Of a stretch of DNA of 64,000 bases, positions 54,973-64,000 are shown piece after piece. This DNA comes from Telmatactis stephensoni (lineage: Eukaryota > Cnidaria > Anthozoa > Actiniaria > Isophelliidae). The stretch lies in contig JALIZF010001822.1 in the NCBI GenBank assembly GCA_029948255.1, positions 248,001 through 312,000 of the forward strand, written 5' to 3'. The first letter of the stretch is position 1; every line of letters starts with the position of its first letter. A program made the translations under genes and the position numbers. The notes under the pieces are model-generated. The model had not been told where the DNA came from. It saw only the letters and a list, made by a program, of their open reading frames with translations, and did not search any database.

Positions 54973-57928
54973 GACTCATTGCAAGAATTGAGACTGCGAA
55001 TAGCGAGACTTTTCTTTTTTTGGGTGTCAATTTTCAAACCCATTCCTTGCGCACCTGAAAAGCACACGTATTTTAAAACTAATATCTACAGTAAATCAAC
55101 AAATTATTTTCAAACGGTGAATTGCTGATTTATTTTTTTCTTTAATGAAACGAACTTGAATTTCAGTCTTCTCATTTTGAGGTGAATTTCTTAAGTCAGA
55201 CTACTTGGAAAATATATTAAAATTATATAAAAGTTTTACTTTATAACATATTCAAAAGGAGCATTTTGATAACAACACTGCGTATGTGATGCGTGATGCG
55301 TTACTAGGCAACAAGTTGATAAACAAAGTCACGTGATCGTACGCGGTCATGGTGGTTGCATAAACCCACTTATTTGCAATTGTCGTCACACATCGATTAC
55401 TATAATTGTAGGTTCAATGTCGAATATCTTTTGTGGTATAATTAACTACATTATCGATCTAAATCAACCAGAACGGTCATTATTAATAGTTAGAAATTCT
55501 ACTGATTTCACCGTCATACCGGGCTCCAACAGCAGGCAGCACAGAGAAATAGGAATGGTGTTATGTTGGAATGCATAGCGGTAGACTCAAAGCTTTACTG
55601 GAGTTTTCATTAATGTTTTATTCGCGGTGCGCTCACAAGCCCCGCAGGCACAATAGGAACCTTTTGTCTTTGATTTGAGTAAATAAAAAGTCAACACTAG
55701 ACGAGATAACACTGTGTAGATCCCTAAACAAACCAAATAGTTAGACCAACTATCCAGTTTACTCCAATCCAAGAAAACCGATTGTACTTACAGAACCCTG
55801 ACAGTTAGATCTGACAGGTTTTATCTTATTCATAAAAATCGAGGGATTTGTCAGCCAGCAATTACTTTTATATCCGTAATTAAATTATTTGAGGGTGGGT
55901 GTGGGTTTTTTCAATTAAATTGGTCTCAGCCATCAAACTAGTCGAACTATGTTGCATTTAAGTGGGCACCTTCAAGGTTTTCCTGGTCTAAAATAGAACT
56001 AATAAGAAGCAGTGCCAAAGCAAGCGTTAAAAATCACAGTGGTAAAGTTGTTTGTTGAAGGAATTAGTTCTTTGATGTAAGGAACAATTTCAAAGTCTAT
56101 GTTTGCCTATTGTACTGCAGTCTTATCTGTTCTCCTTCATAAACGCGCGGCACGTCGCGGCTTCCTCCTGAGAGACGGCAGATAGGAAATTAATACAACA
56201 ACGTCATTTTCTCAGAAAAAAAGATTTGGTCAGTCCATTGTTTAGCGGCACTCTTCGTGTCTATTAGTCCGTTTTTATTAAACGCCGAAATGGATCAATT
56301 TTGTTTGACAAGTATTCAATCGAAAGCTCAGCAAAGCCGAATCTTGATGTTCTGAGACGAACCGCACGTGTTTTCGAATGTTTGATCGTCAGCGGTTCTA
56401 GAATACATGATCAATCCACCTGGAACTCGGTATGAATGGTGGAAAGTTGAACCATTAGCTAGGAGATAATGATTCCCTCCAGCCAAACAGCCCTCTAGAT
56501 ATATTCATTGAAACCGCGCACTCTTCCAAACCGCGCGTAATCACTCGGCCATTATCCTAGCTTAGCAAAGGCGAATTATGTTATCACTTAACCATGGGGC
56601 ATCGGATAGAAAACTACAGCAATCGACAATTTTTCTCGTAGACACAAGGAAAGCCTTGTTTAATTAAAAAAAGAATTCCAAGAATAGACAGTATTAATAC
56701 AATAAGCCTATCGGCTTTTATGTAGAACTGTTTTCTTATTGCGGCTAGCAATACAGGTAGAAATGTGCCACGCTTTCCACAAGCAGTAACTGGATACTTT
56801 TTCATAACATACTAAATATTTATTGATGTTATTTTCAACTATTATACAGAACTATGGTGATAACCCAAAGGATTATGGTTTCATCTAAAAATATCGGTGT
56901 TTTTAGTGAGACGGGAACTTTGTGTACCGCGCCGCTGTTTTACGAACGTCTCAGCTGGTATTCGATATTGTATTGTTTTATGAGTCTTTTAATTTGTGTG
57001 ATTTGGGTCTTGTTAACATAGCAGGTTGTTAAAATCAAACTTAGATTTTCTCGCTCTCTTATATACTAATTATATTTCAAGACATTTTCAATCCTTTTGG
57101 AACACTTCTTTGAGGATTAGTTTCTACATTTGCACTAATTTCGTGTAATTATGTTTAATTACATATCAAAATGTTTAGATTATTGTTATCTGGCTTTGTG
57201 ATTTTGATTGTTTTTGTTATTATTATTTTTATATTTCATGTTTTCCGCTATTTGTAAGAGTCGGCGTGACAGATTCTACGTCAAGAAGAAAATAAAAAGA
57301 TCAAGTTAAGAGTTTTGTTAGTTCTTGAAGAATTATGCCACCAAAAGTCAGTCTTACAATCAATGTTTTTTTTTGTAGAGGAGACAGTAAAAAAGCACGC
57401 GAGCGTAGCTTTGAAACAAAAAGCACATTCAATCAGCTAAAAATTAAACAACTAGTGCACAAGAAAGCGTAGAAATAATAGTGATGAATCAAACAAGAAA
57501 TAAGATTCGGATAACAGATATACAACTAAGATACATAAAGCGAAAAACAGTGAATTGAATTCAAACGCGCGCATTGATCAGGTCCCCAACAATTAACGAG
57601 CTAGGTATTAGGGTAAATGTGTTGGTATTGGTATAGTATAGGTTTGAAGTCCGTGGGGTCAGATTTTCTATCACAGACCATATCATCCAGGTCCTTCCTA
57701 TTGATATCGAAACGCGTTGGTCGCTAGAGGTTTTTAGGGGGGTTCTACAGATGAAATCATCTCTACAACATTGCTTTGTAGGAGAACTCTCTTAGAATTT
57801 GAGCGGTGTTTAATCTCTGAGGGATCTTAATTTACCAATCACAACGGACACCGACAAAGAGAGATGGTTTGTGGAGTCGGCAAGTTTGGAAATAACAAGG
57901 TTCCACATACAATGGGTCTGTTGTATTC

Positions 57929-58021
57929 AAATGGAACGTTCGATCACTGTGGAATAATGAAATGGAATGTTTGATCGCAATGGAATAGGAAAATGGAAAT
58001 TGTGATCGTAATGGAATAACA
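57929..58021. repeat. Three diverged 31-bp tandem units
   Basis: AAATGGAATGTTTGATCGCA followed by ATGGAATA recurs with substitutions from 57929, 57960 and 57991. Confidence 0.65.
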
Positions 58022-60309
58022 CAATGAAATGCGGGAAATTAGAGGTACACATGTTGGGGTAAATACGGCACCGTTTGCTGATCTATCAATCAATGCAGCC
58101 TCCAATTCCACTCATATATTGGGATTATTGCTTGGGATTTTTAATTTTCTAGACTTAATTTCAATAGTATAACGGAACATTGACTTCCGCTAGTGAGTTC
58201 CGTATCGTTTTACTCGTTTAATAAAAGATATGACAAACGCAATATTGACAGCATTACAAACTGGTCCCCTACTGTAAAGACTTGTGGAATAAGTCATTTA
58301 ATAAGCGATGCAAGCTCAGCTCTACTAGGGGCCAACACACGGTGTTAACATCAAAGATCACCGCAAAGCCACTCCTAGAACAATACAAGTGTCCTTCCGC
58401 GGACCTACACTCTTCTCTCTGTTACTCTCAGCTCAAGCAGAGGACGTTTTACTGGCTGTAGTACTTGGGACTTTGGGTCCTTGCTAAAGGATTTATCAAT
58501 GCGGTAGATTCGATTCGGTTGCCCCCAAGCCTGACGGACACAAAGGTAGCGGCGGCACCATTTAATAAAGCAATTGGACAGCGATAAGGTTTTATTGCCT
58601 CGTTTGGCTTCTAAAGCGCCGCAGCATAAGCTCATCTTGCTACGACGACTTTGCTTTAATTGTTGTGTTATTCACGTTACTGAATTGCGCCGAAAACCAA
58701 AGAAAGCCAGCGATGCCTCTAAACGTTTATTTGTCCAACTGCACAAGTCAAGTGTTAGGTCAAGATTTAGTTCGTTAGTTTTGATGTTGCCTTCTCTAGT
58801 ATTGTTTTACCTTGCCCTGTGATACATCAAAATATTGATAAATACAGTGGTCTTCAGCCAAAAGAAAACCAGGGCGGTAGGGCCACTACAAAGAAGCCAC
58901 CAAACCACATATTCACATGATCTTTCCGCTGTAATTGTGTCTTTTTGGTCAGGAAATCTAAACATTGAGTCATGGATTTAGGATTTCATTGCTGCTTGTT
59001 TCAGCATTGCTGAGTCTGTCTTTGCAGTACGTGGCCTAAAGCCAAACGAACCAAGACATATAGACTACGCAAACAAGCGCTTTGTAGAATACCCAACAAA
59101 AACAAAGTTAAGTTGCTTGAACATTTGATGAAAGTTTGGCACTGTTGTAGACAGTTCAGTACACAATAACATACTAGCTTCAATCAGCCTTTCACTTTTT
59201 CCTAGCTGTAATAGTTTCCACAAACTATAGGCAAAAAGACGATTAATTCAGAGGAGCCTAGAAGTAATCGCTTTTACAGTAATTTTTTTGATGAATGAAC
59301 GAAAATACAAACCTATTTGAGTAAGCACGCACCATGTTTTTGATTTGCTGCATCATTCAGTTTCAGACTAAATATCGATATTTTCAAGTTCTTTACTGTT
59401 CCATTGCTTTTGACTGCACTGTATAAGGGATTTACATTGTAATTGCTGTATAATACGGTATCCAAGATTTAATGGTTTTTTGTTTGTACGATTTTGAGTA
59501 AGCGTTGACGACCTTCGGTTGAGGTGCTTGCCGCGAGTGCTCAAGTGTCTCTTTGATCATACGACAAGTCTCCTGAATCATACATACAATTGTAAAGGCT
59601 TCTCGTTTGGATATACTACAACAAAACTCTAGCAAACAAGATATATCGTTCTTAATCGTATATTATATAAAACTATCAAATTTTGATTACTCATTCTCTA
59701 CTGGGATGACTGTGATTTAAGCTCGAGAAGTCGGCCATTACTAAGGTTTGCGCTCGGCAAGGAGTCTTTTTACAACGTTTTATTACCTTTGTTAAATCAG
59801 GAAATAATTTATTGCATGCTACTGGTCCTACTATTACCTATTTCCCCTTGACCATTTATAATTACAGTAACTACCTTTTTTTCTCCTCAGTGGAACCTGT
59901 AGACGACTGAAGTCAGACTTAGATTTCCATGCAAGCAGATTTCCCGAGCCAGTTTTCTAGTCCAAACAAGTCCTATAGTGGCTCTCAAGGCTTGCTCTTC
60001 ACCACACAATTATTTTCTAACAATAATTCTACTCGTTTATAATGGTTTATTCTTTAATGTTAAGTTTGTAGTATTGACTTAAATGTAAATATTCCAGATT
60101 GGGTATCAATAAAGAGGTCTTCCCACCCATTATGTTCTCCTTCGTCGTTGCTTTCTAGCCTATATTTACAGTATTACAATAGCTCAGAGCGGTTTTTCTA
60201 CACAAACTTGCCAGACGCAAAGGTGCTCACGATGTGCCGTCAAATAACCGTAACACGATTCGATGTCGGCTCGTGGAGGACCGATTAAATAATCTTGATG
60301 TTCTTGAAT

Positions 60310-60492
60310 TTATTGGGTCGGGGCTTTAACACTTGTCATAATGAGACGACAAGACGCCTTTGCTTTGTTCCATCGGTCAAGGTGTAGCCTGCGAGGCTCC
60401 ATCGCCAAACGGCGCTCAAAGAAGAGAGGAAGAAAGATAGCTGTTATGAAAAACAAACAGAACGTTTTGAGGTGAAGACCAAGTAGAGACAT
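60310..60492 (-). CDS. Unassigned 60-residue ORF with an N-terminal hydrophobic segment
   Basis: MSLLGLHLKTFCLFFITAIF opens with a signal-peptide or anchor-like core (residues 10-24), followed by a basic region (ERRLAMEPRRLHLDRWNKAK). The TAA stop overlaps an AATAAA on the minus strand. No family is recognised. It may be a small secreted or membrane peptide, or chance. Confidence 0.22.
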   Translation of the reverse strand: MSLLGLHLKTFCLFFITAIFLPLFFERRLAMEPRRLHLDRWNKAKASCRLIMTSVKAPTQ

Positions 60493-62833
60493 TTTGAAAG
60501 TTCAAATCTTAGTTTGCGCAACCAACTCTGCTTTTTAACGCAAAATTGTAAGAGTTTTGCGTCGTTTTCTCTAATGCGCGCGCGATTTTTATTCTAGTTC
60601 AAAGATTTCTCGTTAGGCGAAGCAGGATTTCTCTTTGACAAATATGTTAGTTTCTAAGTACACACGAAAATTGACATACAAAACCAATATTGATTAACTA
60701 TGTTAGCTTAGTCTCGTCAATGCGAACCAGAACTTCAAGACTGAAATCTTTTTAAAATTACTTGTAATTAAAGAGGGTTTATAAATTCTGTCTAATGAAT
60801 TTTGCTCTTAAAACAATCTTAACAGCAGTACAGCATTTACTTGCTAGATTGTCGATCTCCAACTGATTTTGTTACTGTCTTGTGATTATTCTTACGATAT
60901 TAATTAAAACAACGCAAAGAGAAATCCTTTAATATTGTTATGAACCCAAGATATGAAAAACATGAGTTTTTAGAGCTGGAATCAAGTTGATATACCTTGA
61001 CAGTAAAATCTTTGCCACTAGTTAATAGCAGCTTAAAGGCTTGACTTTGATCTTCAAATATCATCCCTTAAGCACTGTATTATTAGAGTAAGATAGAACG
61101 AGATAATACGAGTCTAAATAGAAGTATCTAATAAGCATAGCAAGTGGTAGTGGCTGGGAATTCAGCTGGATACCGGATACACAGATTGTAGGTGTTTGAA
61201 TTCAGTCAAGGCATAGCACCATCCCATTGAGCCATTGAGTAGGGGGTCAACATTAACTAACCGTTATATGGATGCTGTTTTACAGCACCAAAAACTAGAT
61301 TTAGTTGTCCGAGCAACGCACACTAGGAAGCGCTTAAACCAATAAAGATTCCCTGACTAAGATTTCTCGTACTTAGCAACGAACACTGACTTGTCTGTGT
61401 GAAAACTAAATCCATTGTCTTCAAAGCAATTTGGGCTGGAACAGAGAAATCATGATCAAAATCATTCACTCAGCCTCGAGCTATTTTTCACTAGAAAATT
61501 TAATAAATTGATTCGATTTTTTGACCTAAAAATCGATAAATGGAATTGTATTTACTGGGTTGGGCTTAGGCGGACAAGCAAGACAATTCCTGAGATGAAA
61601 TCTTTCAAAGTATAGCAAGCAATTAACGCTTTCTGCACACACAACGATAACTTGAATTACTATAAAATAAAGTCTAATTTTACAGAGAGCGCAGTATCCA
61701 ATTGTTCTTTAAGTACATGCCACAGTGTAAAGAGGGGGCAATTCAAGAATTACTTGACCTTATAACCAATATTTAACACTGTCAATTCCAAGACAAGAGC
61801 AGGGTTTTTTAAAAAAGAAACCACTTGCTATAGTAAGGCAGAGTTGAACAGCACTGAAACAACCCGCTACCTTGTCTTTTGCGCCGCGACTGAATCTTAA
61901 CCTTAAAGCAATGACTCTACCTGTTTTATAAATCCATAAATCTTTGAAGTTCAAGAACTGAACAAAAAGACAATATTTCGTCTTTCTTTATAATTATTTA
62001 ATCGTAGTTTTTATGTTTACAATTGTCTCATGTTGTTTCTAAAACCAATAAGCTACCGTAGACTGTCATTCAGAGAATCGTTCCCTAGCTTGTAGCTATA
62101 CTTCGTAGTGACAGTTTCTTAAAAGCCATTTTTAAGTCTGAAAATGAATTAATCCGGTCCCCGAGTTCTTACTTACACAATTTGGTCAACAACACTCAAA
62201 CTCTAGGTAAACTTTCAAGCGTTTTGCTGGATAAATGTTTATAGTCTCTTGAAAATAAGCTTTAAATTTAGATTTACAATTTCGATAAGTATCTCTCTAT
62301 ATATAATATAACGGTGTTCAATAAATTTGTGAAACATCATAACTATAGAAGAAAACTTTGAGAATGTTCAATCAGCATGTATAATGCTAGATTACAGTTA
62401 CTTTCCTGAAGTCTTGTCGGCTCTTCCTTCACTATAGCTAGCTATAATAGTGTAAGTGAAGATGCTATGACCCAACGACTCATTTCCTTTAGAAAATGTG
62501 GACATCAAGTAAAGGAACATCAACAAAAAGAAACTATTTACATGGAACGAGAGTTGAAGTCCCCACCAAATGTTAGTAAAACAGAATCAATTCCACAGCA
62601 ATTACCTTGACATGGAATAATAAGGCGAAATTGATTGCTAATGGTCCATATACACCATTATAACTACACATTTGAGGTGTGTAAATATATGTTATCCATA
62701 CCACAAAACGAGGCGAGAATTAGAACTTTTATCTTGTCCTGACTGACGACATTATAGTTCCTTGTCACGCGATTTCTCAGATTTTCCAACATAACACTAT
62801 CTGGTGCATAGGAAGACGAACTAAGCTAGCATT

Positions 62834-63643
62834 TTAGGGGAACATCGGTGAAGCAAACGCGCCAGTCGTGACTTGATTACAATAAGGAACCATTTCCCCA
62901 ACACAAGCCATTTCAGGATTAAATCTGGAGTAGCTGGCAAAAGGATTAATAAGACAATCAAGTTCTTTGGCTCTATCACTCTGGTGATGCAAACAGGGTT
63001 TGGTACAGCACTTCTGCACAGGAGTCCATAGGTTGTTTTGATAGTTCGACAGTACAGTTACGTTTGGAGTGTTAATGCAAGTAGGACATGTAGGTAAAGA
63101 AGGAATAGGTGTTACTGTTGGTCTACCACACGAAGGAATAGTCTCTCTCTCAATTCCTATTAAGTTTTCAATAGCAAAAGGGTGCTTAAAAGTAGATGTA
63201 CTCGTGGTAGTTACTGGCGACTTGGGTTCTTTGAATGTCGAATCGTTCTCCTCGTCTGTCCTGCTTACTGCAGTTATCATCTTTGCTAGTTTGTGGGTTC
63301 TATCTCGCTCTGACCTGAAGCGTTTTCTGCGGCGTAAGAAGCTACCATTTTCAAACATTGTACCACAATCGGGGTGAAGAGCCCATAAGCTTCCCTTGCC
63401 AGGTTGATCAGGTCGACGAGGAATCTTCACGAAGCAATCATTGAACGATAAGTTATGTCGAAGTGAGTTTTGCCATCTTTGGGTATTCTCTCTGTAGAAC
63501 GGAAAATGGTCCATGATAAACTGGTAGATCTCGCACAACGACAGCATCTTCTGCGGAGAACTTTGGATAGCCATAGCAGTGAGTGAGATGTACGAGTAAG
63601 GAGGTTTTGCACTCCCGTAACTATTCCTGAGAGGTCTTGGCAT
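62834..63643 (-). CDS. FOXB: FoxB forkhead transcription factor, intronless
   Basis: 269 codons in one exon. It starts [20 protein letters not shown]; MPRPxRNxY directly before the domain is the hallmark of FoxB proteins. The forkhead domain is at 13-110: [76 protein letters not shown] and [10 protein letters not shown]. Residues 156-162 (FAIENLI) form an EH1-like Groucho-binding motif, as in the other forkhead gene of this window (FLIDNLI). The C-terminal half is Cys/Pro/Thr-rich ([24 protein letters not shown]) and not recognised. In animals FoxB acts in neural and axial patterning; a similar role is inferred here. The gene runs toward the BCL-2 family gene across 11 kb of spacer. Confidence 0.95.
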   Translation of the reverse strand: MPRPLRNSYGSAKPPYSYISLTAMAIQSSPQKMLSLCEIYQFIMDHFPFYRENTQRWQNSLRHNLSFNDCFVKIPRRPDQPGKGSLWALHPDCGTMFENGSFLRRRKRFRSERDRTHKLAKMITAVSRTDEENDSTFKEPKSPVTTTSTSTFKHPFAIENLIGIERETIPSCGRPTVTPIPSLPTCPTCINTPNVTVLSNYQNNLWTPVQKCCTKPCLHHQSDRAKELDCLINPFASYSRFNPEMACVGEMVPYCNQVTTGAFASPMFP

Positions 63644-64000
63644 CCTGGAGTCTGATGTTTAGGGGAGCAAACTTCTCGCTCGGCGTGATTATGCCAGAGA
63701 GATTTTCTTATAGAATGTAGCTTGCCAAGCAGCTGGGGTGCTTTTGAAGGGCCTGCGAACGTGTGTATTTTAGCTATCCAACTAAATAGAGCTTGCAAAA
63801 CAGACCGACTGACTTCAAAAACTTCTATTGTGTTGAGCCGCTTGTAGTGGGCCTTTGAATTGTAGGCTTGTAGAGCAGTGTTGACATTACAAGAGGCCGC
63901 CTGTCGATGCCGATTAAATACAGAATAACTAATTATCACATGTCTATCAAACCGAAACTTAGCCAAATTACTCGTTAATTTCCTTATTGAAGTTTGGGTC
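63644..64000. promoter_or_regulatory. Upstream region of FoxB
   Basis: 357 bases 5' of the FoxB ATG. No clear TATA or CCAAT box was fixed. The open frame running through it (63427-63966, minus) is out of frame with the forkhead domain and has no family match. Confidence 0.35.

Larger units (their letters stand above)
51590..62833. other. Intergenic spacer between the BCL-2 family gene and FoxB
   Basis: About 11 kb with no recognised gene. It holds the 40-bp tandem array (52201-52320), a C-rich tract (53523-53600), a possible fold-back element (54765-54972), a short 31-bp repeat (57929-58021) and one small unassigned ORF (60310-60492, minus). Other ORFs are shorter than about 100 codons and look random or repeat-derived. 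Confidence 0.55.

Noticed and set aside
63427..63966. 179-codon minus-strand ORF
   Set aside because: Out-of-frame overlap with the FoxB forkhead domain; no family resemblance.

Overview
The window is animal (metazoan) genomic DNA: intron-rich genes with GT-AG junctions, AT-rich spacers, many short non-autonomous transposons, and gene families restricted to animals (forkhead factors, synaptotagmin, BCL-2 family, CREB3-type bZIP). An invertebrate, plausibly a cnidarian such as an anthozoan, fits best, but this is inference from gene content and repeat style; no species marker was seen. There are no bacterial operons, rRNA genes, intact tRNA genes or CRISPR arrays.

Layout, left to right. (1) 146-2828 (+): last two exons of a synaptotagmin-like gene whose start lies outside the window. 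(2) 7852-8748 (+): an intronless forkhead gene of the FoxA/B/AB/E neighbourhood. (3) About 7 kb of spacer. (4) 15888-35951 (-): a complete Chd1 chromatin-remodeller gene. I could chain 31 coding exons with one continuous frame (5640 nt, 1879 residues). (5) A 1.2 kb divergent promoter region. (6) 37119-41096 (+): a complete eight-exon CREB3-like membrane-bound bZIP gene (402 residues). (7) 42269-42511 (-): a small, easily missed gene for an 80-residue protein with a textbook BH3 motif, tail-to-tail with the CREB3-like gene. (8) 49145-51589 (+): a two-exon BCL-2 family gene with BH1, BH2, BH3 and a C-terminal anchor. (9) About 11 kb of spacer. (10) 62834-63643 (-): an intronless FoxB gene.

The most interesting stretch is 36.9-51.6 kb. 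An ER-stress-type transcription factor, a BH3-only candidate and a multi-BH-domain BCL-2 protein lie within 15 kb. The CREB3-like promoter contains an exact TGACGTGG unfolded-protein-response element, and the BH3-only promoter has two CRE-like sites. Whether they form a regulatory unit is a hypothesis.

The spacers and introns hold at least six families of hairpin or terminal-inverted-repeat elements, several present in two or more copies in this window, plus minisatellites and probable tRNA-derived SINEs. Exon boundaries were set by eye from splice consensus, reading phase and family resemblance; no search or transcript evidence was available.
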